Shown here piece after piece: positions 1-5,943 of a stretch of DNA of 12,299 nucleotides (the first letter of the stretch is position 1; every line of letters starts with the position of its first letter). The notes beneath the pieces are model-generated. The model saw only the letters and a list, made by a program, of their open reading frames with translations, had not been told where the DNA came from and did not search any database. The stretch is from NCBI GenBank assembly GCA_003157715.1, contig PMKK01000056.1, positions 8,984 to 21,282 of the forward strand. Reading direction: 5' to 3'. This stretch comes from Actinomycetota bacterium (GTDB lineage Bacteria > Actinomycetota > Thermoleophilia > UBA2241). The position numbers were made by a program, and so were the translations under genes.

Positions 1-1176
1 GGCCACGTCGACTGGGACCGGCGCTTGTTCGACGCGCTCGTCCCGCTGCCGCACGGCACGAGCTACAACGCCTACTTCGTGCGCGGCAGCGACAAGAACG
101 TGCTGATCGACACGGTCGATCCCGCCAAGTGGGCCACGCTGGCCGGCCAGCTCGACGAGCTGCCGGCGCCCGACTATCTGGTCATCCAGCACGTCGAACA
201 GGACCATTCGGGCTCGACGCCCATGCTGCTCGAGCGCTTCCCTGAGCTCGTCATCGTCTGCAATGCGAAGGCCAAGGCGATGCTGCTCGACCACCTCGCC
301 ATCGACGACGAGCGCTTTCTCGTCGTGGCCGACGGCGAGACGCTCTCGCTCGGCGACAAGACGCTCACGTTCGTCTTCACGCCGTGGGTGCATTGGCCGG
401 AGACCATGAGCACGTGGCTGTCCGAAGACGGGATCCTCTTCAGCTGCGACTTCTTCGGCTCGCACCTGGCCACGAGCGACCTGTTCGCCGACCGCCACGA
501 GGTCTACGACGGCGCCAAGCGCTACTACGCCGAGATCATGATGCCCTTCGGTCCGCAGGTGTTGAAGAACATCGAGAAGGTCACCCAGTTCCCCATGAAG
601 TACGTCGGCCCGAGCCACGGACCGGTCTACGACGACCCGCTGTTCATCATCGACGCCTACCGCGACTGGGCCGGCGGCGAGCCGCAGAACATCGTCTGCC
701 TGCCCTTCGTCTCGATGCACGAAAGCACGCGCCTGATGGTCGACCACCTGACGATGGCCCTGGCCGATCGCGGCGTGACGGTCGAGCGTTTCGACCTGAC
801 CACGGTCGACGCCGGTGAGCTCGCCAGCTCGCTCGTTCACGCCGGCACCATCGTACTGGGCACGCCGACCGTCCTCACCGGACCGCACCCGCTGGCCGCC
901 AACGCCGCCTTTCTGGCCAACGCGCTGCGGCCGCGCACCAGGTTCGCCACGGTGATCGGCTCGTACGGCTGGGCCGGCAAGACGGTCGAATCGATCCAGC
1001 GGATCATGGACCGTCTCAAGGTCGAGTTCCTCGAGCCGGTGATGGTCAAGGGTCTGCCGCGCACGGCCGACTACGAGGCTCTCGACCGTCTCGCCGACAC
1101 CATCGCCGAGAAGCACCGCGACTTGGCCCAGCGGCGCTTCGCCGACAGTCTGGTCTGCCGGCCCGCGGACGACTAG
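1..1176 (+). CDS. Flavodiiron protein (A-type flavoprotein, NO/O2 reductase), 5'-truncated
   Basis: A cytoplasmic enzyme that reduces O2 to water and/or NO to N2O, using a diiron site fed by FMN. The frame is open from base 1, and the codons before the TTG at 25 read as family sequence (GHVDWDRRLFD), so the true start lies upstream; only about ten residues should be missing. In the 391 visible residues, an N-terminal metallo-beta-lactamase-like domain carries HVEQDH (bases 190-207), followed by the remaining ligand positions in VHWPET, DFFGSH and PSHGPVYDD, so all expected iron ligands are present. A C-terminal flavodoxin domain starts near base 690, with SMHEST, GTPTVLTG and GSYGWAGK as FMN-binding loops. 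There is no C-terminal rubredoxin or flavin reductase extension, so a separate electron donor is needed. Stop TAG is at 1174. The family is certain from motifs; the choice between O2 and NO as main substrate cannot be read from sequence. Confidence 0.95.
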   Translation, partial: GHVDWDRRLFDALVPLPHGTSYNAYFVRGSDKNVLIDTVDPAKWATLAGQLDELPAPDYLVIQHVEQDHSGSTPMLLERFPELVIVCNAKAKAMLLDHLAIDDERFLVVADGETLSLGDKTLTFVFTPWVHWPETMSTWLSEDGILFSCDFFGSHLATSDLFADRHEVYDGAKRYYAEIMMPFGPQVLKNIEKVTQFPMKYVGPSHGPVYDDPLFIIDAYRDWAGGEPQNIVCLPFVSMHESTRLMVDHLTMALADRGVTVERFDLTTVDAGELASSLVHAGTIVLGTPTVLTGPHPLAANAAFLANALRPRTRFATVIGSYGWAGKTVESIQRIMDRLKVEFLEPVMVKGLPRTADYEALDRLADTIAEKHRDLAQRRFADSLVCRPADD

Positions 1177-1250
1177 GCGCGCGGCGTAGCCACGCCTGCC
1201 TGAGCGCCGACGACGCAGTCGCTCGGCGGACTAGCCCACCGGCAGCCCGC

Positions 1251-1269
1251 GCGCGGCAGCCTGCCGCGC
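1251..1269. repeat. Short perfect inverted repeat downstream of flavodiiron gene
   Basis: Arms GCGCGGCAG (1251-1259) and CTGCCGCGC (1261-1269) are exact reverse complements around one base. It lies 75 bp after the flavodiiron stop and just before the larger 42-bp palindrome. It could form part of a terminator for the upstream gene, but no T-run follows. Confidence 0.6.
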
Positions 1270-1273
1270 AGCC

Positions 1274-1315
1274 AGCCGCCTCGCGGTCCGCGGGCCCGCG
1301 GACCGCGAGGCGGCT
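1274..1315. repeat. Perfect 42-bp GC-rich palindrome, possible terminator or operator
   Basis: The two 21-base halves are exact reverse complements with no spacer, centred between 1294 and 1295. The right half ends 4 bp before the TAGACT -10 box of the transporter gene, so it covers that promoter's -35 region. Its last part, GACCGCGAGGCG (1301-1312), recurs upstream of the amidase promoter at 2176-2187. In RNA it would be a very stable hairpin and could terminate flavodiiron transcripts, though no T-run follows. As DNA it is a symmetric protein-binding site candidate. Which role applies cannot be decided from sequence. Confidence 0.75.
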
Positions 1316-1332
1316 CGGGTAGACTAGCGGCG
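1297..1332 (+). promoter_or_regulatory. Leaderless-type promoter of EamA transporter gene
   Basis: TAGACT at 1320-1325 matches the TANNNT -10 consensus and is separated from the GTG start at 1332 by only 6 bases, so transcription would begin at or next to the start codon. No Shine-Dalgarno sequence is present. The -35 position (about 1297-1302) has no TTGACA resemblance and lies in the 42-bp palindrome. The same hexamer occurs before the amidase gene and before the PLP-enzyme operon. Confidence 0.65.
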
Positions 1333-2165
1333 TGCTCACCATCCTCGTCGGTCTGTCGTCTGCCTTTTCGTATGCCACGAGCGACCTGTTCTCGCAGCGC
1401 GTCACGCGAGCCACGCGAGCGCTGACCCAGGTCGCCTGGGTGCTCGTCACGGGCGCCCTGATCATCGTGCCTGTCGCCTTGCTGGTGGACGGCCTGCCGG
1501 CCGGCGGCGCCCAGTGGCGGGCCGCCGGCGCGGCCGCGCTGGCAGGGATCGCCTACTTCGGTGCTTTCGTGTGCCTGCTGCGCGCTTTGCATGCCGGCGA
1601 TCTGGGGTTGGTCTCGGCGCTCAACGCGCTGCAGGGCGCCTATGCCGCGGTCGTCTTCGTGCTGCTCGGGCAGCGCCTCACGCCGCTGCTGGGCGTGGCC
1701 CTCGTGCTGTGCGCCGCGGGCGCCGTGCTGGCCTCTGTCGAGGGTCGCGCGAAGACGGCGAAAGGTGTCCCGTGGGCGGTCGCCTCGGGCCTTCTGTTTG
1801 CCTGCGTCATGGTGCTCTACAGCTACGCTCACGCCATCAGCTGGCTGTCGCAGGCCGCGATCTCGCGCTCGGTCTCGGTGCTCATCGCGGTCCCCGCGGC
1901 GCTGCTGACCGGCGGGTTCGCGCTGCCTCGCGCGCTTCGCGTGACGGCGGTCGGCGCCGGAGTGCTCGAGCTGTGCGGGTTGATGGGCTTCACGATCGCC
2001 CTGGCCATGGGCCCGCTCACGGTGGCAGCGATCACCTCGACTCAGTTCGGCACGTTCGCCGTGATCCTTGGTGTCGTGCTCCTGCATGAGCGGCCGCGCC
2101 GCCACCAGTGGGCGGGGCTCGCCTGCACGCTGGCCGGCGTGACGCTGCTGGCCGTGGCCTTGTGA
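1332..2165 (+). CDS. EamA/DMT-family membrane transporter
   Basis: An inner-membrane protein of the drug/metabolite transporter superfamily; the substrate is unknown (members export amino acids, sugars, drugs or other metabolites). The 277 residues are almost entirely hydrophobic and divide into two EamA halves of about five helices each: residues about 1-137 and 143-277. The C-terminal half keeps the typical ending in which a helix (TSTQFGTFAVILGVVLLHER) is followed by a charged break and a last helix. Length is slightly below the usual 280-300 but ten helices fit. The GTG start at 1332 is chosen because the protein begins directly with helix 1 and the -10 box lies 6 bases upstream, implying leaderless translation. 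It is separated from the amidase gene by 44 bp containing a new promoter, so the two are probably independent transcripts. Confidence 0.9.
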   Translation: MLTILVGLSSAFSYATSDLFSQRVTRATRALTQVAWVLVTGALIIVPVALLVDGLPAGGAQWRAAGAAALAGIAYFGAFVCLLRALHAGDLGLVSALNALQGAYAAVVFVLLGQRLTPLLGVALVLCAAGAVLASVEGRAKTAKGVPWAVASGLLFACVMVLYSYAHAISWLSQAAISRSVSVLIAVPAALLTGGFALPRALRVTAVGAGVLELCGLMGFTIALAMGPLTVAAITSTQFGTFAVILGVVLLHERPRRHQWAGLACTLAGVTLLAVAL

Positions 2166-2168
2166 GGC

Positions 2169-2209
2169 CCTCGCCGACCGCGAGGCGCAATCGGCTAGAC
2201 TGAAACGCA
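2169..2209 (+). promoter_or_regulatory. Leaderless-type promoter of amidase gene with small inverted repeat
   Basis: TAGACT at 2196-2201 lies 8 bases before the GTG start at 2210, without a Shine-Dalgarno sequence, so the message should be leaderless or nearly so. In the -35 region, CCTCGC (2169-2174) and GCGAGG (2180-2185) form an inverted repeat with a 5-base loop. The 12-mer GACCGCGAGGCG (2176-2187) is identical to one in front of the transporter promoter, at nearly the same distance from the -10 box (20 versus 19 bp start to start). The hairpin may also terminate the transporter transcript, whose stop codon ends at 2165. Confidence 0.65.
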
Positions 2210-3127
2210 GTGAGCGATTTCTTCGACAACCAGCGACGTCCCGGCGAGCCCGGTCACCGCATGGAGAAGCGGCAGGAGACGCGCCGTCGCACGCATCGGC
2301 GCCGCCTCTTCGTGCTGGTCGCCCTGGTGCTCGTCGTGGCCGCCGCGGTGGCCGTGGAGCTTCTGCAGCCCTGGCGGACCGGCTCGCCGTCCAAGGGGGG
2401 CACGCCGTCGAGCTCGTCGAGTCAGGCCGGTCCGAGCCCGACGGGCTCCGGGCGCTCGCCGTCGCCCTCGGCCGCGCACGGCGTCTCCCCGTCGTCGAGC
2501 GCCGGCCCGAGCTCAAGCTCCAGGCCGACGCCGAGCCCGTCGCTGATCGCCGCGGCGCCGCCGATCGTGCAGGACCTGGTCCCTTATGGTCCGCGGCGCA
2601 AGGCGGAGATGGCCGCCTACAGCGGACGCCACTACGGACAGGCCACCTGGGTCCTGCATCCGCAGGCCATCGTCCTGCACTACACCGCCACCTCCACCTA
2701 CTCTTCGGCGCACAATACGTTCGCCTCGAACGCGCCCGCTCTGGGCGAGCTGCCGGGAGTCGCCGCTCACTTCGTGATCGACGAGAACGGCACCATCTAC
2801 CAGCAGGTGCCGCTCGACGTGCGCTGCCGGCACGCGGTCGGTCTCGACTGGTGCGCGATCGGCATCGAGTTCGTTCAGCCGGCCGGCTCGGGTCCGGCGT
2901 GGGCGATCGCCCAGATCTTCTCGAGGCCTCGTCAGCTCGACGCCGGCCTGCGCCTGGTCGCCTGGCTGGAGGCGGCCTACGGCATAGACGAGACGAACGT
3001 CATCGGTCACGCGATGGCCAACGACTCGCCGCTGTTCAAGGACCTGCTCGGCTGGCGCAACGATCATCAGGACTGGAACGCCGCCGCGGTGGCCCGCTTC
3101 AAGCGGGCGATGGGGCGCGCCGAGTAG
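2210..3127 (+). CDS. Membrane-anchored N-acetylmuramoyl-L-alanine amidase (Amidase_2/PGRP type)
   Basis: Predicted to cleave the bond between MurNAc and the L-Ala of the peptide stem, acting outside the membrane. The 305 residues comprise a basic cytoplasmic N-terminus (about 1-32), one membrane helix (33-52), a Ser/Pro-rich linker (about 58-112) that may span or bind the wall, and a zinc amidase domain (about 145-300). Candidate zinc ligands are H157 (IVLHYT), H267 (VIGHAM) and D288 in DHQDW, the last resembling the THxDW motif of actinobacterial amidases. Supporting motifs are AHFVIDENGTIYQ and GIEF. There is no cleavable signal, so it is a type II anchored protein. The GTG start fits the -10 box 8 bases upstream. 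It converges with the homoserine dehydrogenase gene across a tandem repeat. The family is clear; whether it remodels its own wall or attacks competitors is unknown. Confidence 0.9.
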   Translation: MSDFFDNQRRPGEPGHRMEKRQETRRRTHRRRLFVLVALVLVVAAAVAVELLQPWRTGSPSKGGTPSSSSSQAGPSPTGSGRSPSPSAAHGVSPSSSAGPSSSSRPTPSPSLIAAAPPIVQDLVPYGPRRKAEMAAYSGRHYGQATWVLHPQAIVLHYTATSTYSSAHNTFASNAPALGELPGVAAHFVIDENGTIYQQVPLDVRCRHAVGLDWCAIGIEFVQPAGSGPAWAIAQIFSRPRQLDAGLRLVAWLEAAYGIDETNVIGHAMANDSPLFKDLLGWRNDHQDWNAAAVARFKRAMGRAE

Positions 3128-3130
3128 GAC

Positions 3131-3208
3131 CGCCCGATCAGAGCACCGAATCGCGCCGCCCGATCAGAGCACCGAATCGCGCCGCCCGGTCAGAGCACCG
3201 AGTCGGGA
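3131..3208. repeat. 26-bp tandem repeat, three copies, at a convergent gene junction
   Basis: Copies lie at 3131-3156, 3157-3182 and 3183-3208. The first two are identical; the third has four substitutions. The shared core is ATCAGAGCACCGAATC (3137-3152, 3163-3178, and as a variant at 3189-3204). Two more degenerate relatives of this core appear at 3230-3245 and 3243-3258, 13 bp apart, overlapping the stop codon and last codons of the homoserine dehydrogenase gene. The array begins 3 bp after the amidase stop. I see no stem-loop with a T-run here, so termination for this convergent pair is not obvious. Confidence 0.85.
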
Positions 3209-3230
3209 CCACCGGACCGGGACCGGCGAA

Positions 3231-4409
3231 TCAGGGCGTCGCATCAGGGCGCCGAGCCCGGCGCGCCTCGTGGATGGCCAGCAGATCGGCGTAGACCGCG
3301 TAGGCGGTCTGCTCGGGCAGTGCATCGCGCTCGGCCATCTGGATCGTGCCCATCAGATCGGTGTGCAGGAGCACCGAGAGGGTCGAGCCGCTGGCGCTGA
3401 ACAGCGGATGCTCCGCCGGCAGTTCGGTGAGGCGCACTGCAGCGCGCACGCGTGTCGCGTCCGTCGTGACTTCGTCTCTCGTTGCCGAGCACACCACGCG
3501 CAACCTGCGTCCGGCGGCCCGCGCCTGGGCGACGCGCTCGGGCGTCACGTCGCGCACACTGTCCTTGGGCACGTCGTCGGGCGTCATGCCGGCTGCCATG
3601 AGGACGTTGGCCAGGGCGGCCGTCTTGGCCGCGGCGTCGTGCCCGTCGATGTCGTGACTGGGATCGGTCTCGGCGTAGCCCTCTGCCTGGACCTGGGCGA
3701 GGGCGTCGGCGAAGCCGACGCCCTCGCCCAGCGCGTCGAGGATGTAGTTGGTCGTCGAGTTGAACACGGCGTCGAAGCCGAGCAGGCGGCAGCCGGGCAG
3801 GCAGGAGCGAAACAGGCTGAAGACGGGACAGCCGTCCATCACTGTGCCCTCGAACAGAAGAAGCCGCCCGCGGGACGCCGCGAGATCGGCCAGCCGGCGA
3901 AAGTCCCAGGCGATCGGTCCCTTGTTGACCGTTATCGCGTCGAGGCCGCGGGCGAAGCTGGCCTCGAGATGTGCGATCGCCGTGCGGCCGCCGCGCGGAT
4001 CGAGGGGGGTCGCCTCGACGAGGACGTCGGCGCCGCTGGCGGCGATCAGGTCGGCTCCGGGTGCGGCGGCGTCGGGAAAGCTCCACCTCGCACTCGGAGT
4101 GCCTGCGCCGCTCACCGCCGACGCGCCGGCATGCGCCGCGCCGCCGCTCGCCGCGCCGGAGTTTGTCGCGCCGCCGCCCCGGGCCAAGCCCAACACCTCC
4201 TGCGCGGTCAGGCTGTGCGGCGCCAGGAGGCTGCCGTGCGAGCCGGTGCCGACGGCGCTGAACAGGACACGCAGGCCGTGGTCGTTCGCCAGCTCGCCGG
4301 TCTTGCGGGCGACCAGCTCGCAGAAGCGCCGGCCCACGTTGCCGAAACCCAGCAGGCAGACGGTCCGGGTGACGACGCGGGGCGTCGTCTCGGGTGTCAA
4401 CGCGGGCAT
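3231..4409 (-). CDS. Homoserine dehydrogenase (short form, no ACT domain)
   Basis: Predicted to interconvert aspartate semialdehyde and homoserine with NAD(P)H, the branch point to threonine and methionine. In 392 residues: Rossmann nucleotide-binding motif GFGNVGR (21-27), VNKGPIAW (161-168), EGTVMDGCPVFSL (187-199), and the catalytic stretch GYAETDPSHDIDGHDAAAK (244-262), in which E247, D258 and K262 occupy the known substrate and catalytic positions. The regulatory ACT domain found in long forms is absent, so end-product feedback through it is not expected. Oddity: residues about 78-106 are an Ala/Gly/Ser-rich low-complexity insertion within the nucleotide-binding domain. The ATG at 4409 is 3 bases after the stop of the PLP-enzyme gene, with AGGTG in that gene's last codons as ribosome site, so the two are co-transcribed and probably translationally coupled. 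The family is firm; being the main homoserine dehydrogenase of the cell is not. Confidence 0.88.
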   Translation of the reverse strand: MPALTPETTPRVVTRTVCLLGFGNVGRRFCELVARKTGELANDHGLRVLFSAVGTGSHGSLLAPHSLTAQEVLGLARGGGATNSGAASGGAAHAGASAVSGAGTPSARWSFPDAAAPGADLIAASGADVLVEATPLDPRGGRTAIAHLEASFARGLDAITVNKGPIAWDFRRLADLAASRGRLLLFEGTVMDGCPVFSLFRSCLPGCRLLGFDAVFNSTTNYILDALGEGVGFADALAQVQAEGYAETDPSHDIDGHDAAAKTAALANVLMAAGMTPDDVPKDSVRDVTPERVAQARAAGRRLRVVCSATRDEVTTDATRVRAAVRLTELPAEHPLFSASGSTLSVLLHTDLMGTIQMAERDALPEQTAYAVYADLLAIHEARRARRPDATP

Positions 4410-4412
4410 CGT

Positions 4413-5696
4413 CTACACCTGGCCGGCGCCGGCCAGCCGGCCGACGGCGCCGAGCAGACGTTCGACCTCGGCGGGGGTCGTGTACGGAGCCAGGCCCGCG
4501 CGCACCAGGCCGCCGCGGCTCATGAGACCGAGCCGCTCGACGAGCCTGATCGCGTAGAAGTGTCCGTCCCAGAGGAACAGCCCCTCGCGGCCGAGGCGGC
4601 GGCAGGCCTCTTCGGGGCGCAGGTCGCCTATGGTGAAGGCCACGGTCGAGGTCCGCGGGTGGCCCTCGGGCGGGCCGTAGATCGTCACCCCGGCGATCTC
4701 ACGCAGGCCCGCGATCAGGCACCCGGTGAGCGGCTGTTCGTGGGCCTCGCTGGCGACCATGCCGGCGACGACCTGGCGGCGGCGCCCCTCGAGCCCCTCG
4801 AGCCGCGCGTTCAGTCGCTCGTCGGCGGTCAGCCGGCGCAGATGGTGACGCCCCACGTCGGCGATGAAGTCGACCGCCGCGGCCGCGCCGGCGATGCCCT
4901 CGTGGTTGAGCGTGCCGGTCTCGAACTTGAACGGCGTCTCGCGAAGCTGCGTGCGCAGGCGCAGGGAGCGGACGAGCTCGGCGGCCTCGCGCCGCGCGTA
5001 GAGCACACCGACATGCGGCGCGAAGAACTTGTAGGCCGAGCAGAGCAGAAAGTCGCAGCCCAGGGCCGCGACGTCGATCACGCCGTGCAGCGCGTAGTGG
5101 ACGGCGTCGATCACGGTCAGCGCGCCGACGGAGCGCGCCAGGGCCACGACACGGGCGACGTCGCTCACCGTACCGACTGCGTTGTTCGCCCAGCCCGCGG
5201 CGACGATGCGGGTGCGCTCGTTGACTATCTCCGCGAAGGCGTCCCAGTCGAGCGTACAGGTCTCGGCGACCACAGGGACCTCGCGCACGACGACGCCGCG
5301 CTCCTGGAGAGAGAGCCAGGGGCCGCGGTTGGCCTCGTGGTCCAGCTCGGTGATGACGACCTCGTCGCCGCTCTTCAAGTCCTGTGCGAGGCTGTGGGCG
5401 AGCAGGAAGTTGAGCGTCGTCGTGTTGGCGCCGAACGCCACCTCGTCCCAGTGGCAGCCAAGGAGGTCGGCGAGCGCGTCGCGGGCATCGGCCAGCAGGT
5501 GGTCGGTCTCGATGGTGGCCGCGAAGAAGCCGTGCGTGTTCGAGTTGTGGTTGACGAGGTAGTCGGTCACCGCCTCGACGACGCGCCGCGGCACCTGGGT
5601 ACCGCCGGGACTGTCGAAGTAGGCGACGGGCCGGCCGTCGATCGCGCGCTCGAGGGCGGGGAACTGGTGGCGGACGTACGGGACATCGAAGTTCAT
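4413..5696 (-). CDS. Class V PLP-dependent aminotransferase-fold enzyme (cysteine desulfurase-like, VC1184 type), lacking the desulfurase Cys
   Basis: A 427-residue cytosolic PLP enzyme of the NifS/SufS fold. Visible cofactor residues are the Schiff-base Lys K223 in CSAYKFF, D197 in VIDAVHY (pyridine N contact), H120 in ELDHEAN, and TGTLNHEG near 260-267. The N-terminus (VRHQFPAL, YFDSPGGTQVP) and the ending resemble the subfamily named after Vibrio VC1184. The loop that carries the catalytic persulfide Cys in true desulfurases here reads WDGHFYAIRL (376-385), without Cys, so sulfur transfer is unlikely; a lyase, aminotransferase or other beta/gamma-elimination chemistry is possible. Its substrate is unknown. 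ATG at 5696 has AGGAG 9 bases upstream (5710-5706). It is first in an operon with homoserine dehydrogenase, which hints at a homoserine- or threonine-related substrate (inference). Confidence 0.87.
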   Translation of the reverse strand: MNFDVPYVRHQFPALERAIDGRPVAYFDSPGGTQVPRRVVEAVTDYLVNHNSNTHGFFAATIETDHLLADARDALADLLGCHWDEVAFGANTTTLNFLLAHSLAQDLKSGDEVVITELDHEANRGPWLSLQERGVVVREVPVVAETCTLDWDAFAEIVNERTRIVAAGWANNAVGTVSDVARVVALARSVGALTVIDAVHYALHGVIDVAALGCDFLLCSAYKFFAPHVGVLYARREAAELVRSLRLRTQLRETPFKFETGTLNHEGIAGAAAAVDFIADVGRHHLRRLTADERLNARLEGLEGRRRQVVAGMVASEAHEQPLTGCLIAGLREIAGVTIYGPPEGHPRTSTVAFTIGDLRPEEACRRLGREGLFLWDGHFYAIRLVERLGLMSRGGLVRAGLAPYTTPAEVERLLGAVGRLAGAGQV

Positions 5697-5723
5697 CGCG
5701 TGCGGCTCCTGTGGGGGTTGCCG

Positions 5724-5770
5724 GCTGCCCTGTCCGATCGGCCGGGATGTGGCCGATCGGACAGGGCAGC
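5724..5770. promoter_or_regulatory. Perfect 20-bp stem-loop in the predicted leader of the PLP-enzyme operon
   Basis: Arms at 5724-5743 and 5751-5770 are exact reverse complements (GCTGCCCTGTCCGATCGGCC on the + strand) with a 7-base loop. On the minus strand it lies between the predicted transcription start (about 5797) and the ribosome site at 5710-5706, so it would be folded in the leader RNA, 27 bases before the start codon. Alternatives are a terminator for the kinase operon, or a palindromic operator. There is no T-run on either strand. Confidence 0.7.
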
Positions 5771-5803
5771 GGCGAGCAGGCCCGCCCGTCGCCGCCGTTT
5801 CTC

Positions 5804-5809
5804 AGTCTA
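5804..5809 (-). promoter_or_regulatory. -10 box (TAGACT) for PLP-enzyme/homoserine dehydrogenase operon
   Basis: Read on the minus strand, 5809-5804 is TAGACT, identical to the -10 hexamers before the transporter and amidase genes. Unlike those, the start codon is about 108 bases away, giving a leader of about 100 nt with the 20-bp hairpin and a Shine-Dalgarno site. The -35 position (5832-5827) lies within the 8-bp tandem array and reads GCCGCC, unlike TTGACA. Confidence 0.55.
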
Positions 5810-5819
5810 TCGTCTCTCC

Positions 5820-5889
5820 GCGGCGTGGCGGCGTGGCGGCGTGGCGGCGTGGCGGCGTGGCGGCGTGGCGGCGTGGCGGCGTGGCGGCG
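5820..5889. repeat. 8-bp tandem repeat (GTGGCGGC), eight perfect copies
   Basis: Eight contiguous copies of GTGGCGGC begin at 5825, 5833, 5841, 5849, 5857, 5865, 5873 and 5881, preceded by a partial unit from 5820. One isolated copy lies at 5912-5919. The array is intergenic, between the histidine kinase stop (5944) and the downstream operon, and its edge is about 10 bp from the minus-strand -10 box. Perfect repetition suggests recent slippage or active copy-number change. It has no spacers and no CRISPR features. Because the unit is not a multiple of 3, all frames run through it, which explains repetitive spurious peptides. Confidence 0.9.
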
Positions 5890-5917
5890 GTCGTACGTGT
5901 TCGGCAGGGCAGTGGCG

Positions 5918-5932
5918 GCCGGCGTGGCCGGC
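5918..5932 (-). terminator. Weak GC hairpin after histidine kinase stop
   Basis: GCCGGC, loop GTG, GCCGGC starts 11 bases downstream of the kinase stop codon on the minus strand. It could help end the two-component transcript, but the stem is only 6 bp and no T-run follows. Confidence 0.25.
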
Positions 5933-5943
5933 GCGGGCGCCGA

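Noticed and set aside
1173..2516. Long open frame on the - strand opposite the transporter and amidase N-terminus
   Set aside because: Arg/Gln-rich composition without motifs, running across two promoters and a palindrome; the sense frames give a clear membrane protein and amidase.
5820..5889. Possible CRISPR-like array
   Set aside because: The 8-bp units are directly contiguous, with no spacers and no cas genes; it is a simple tandem repeat.
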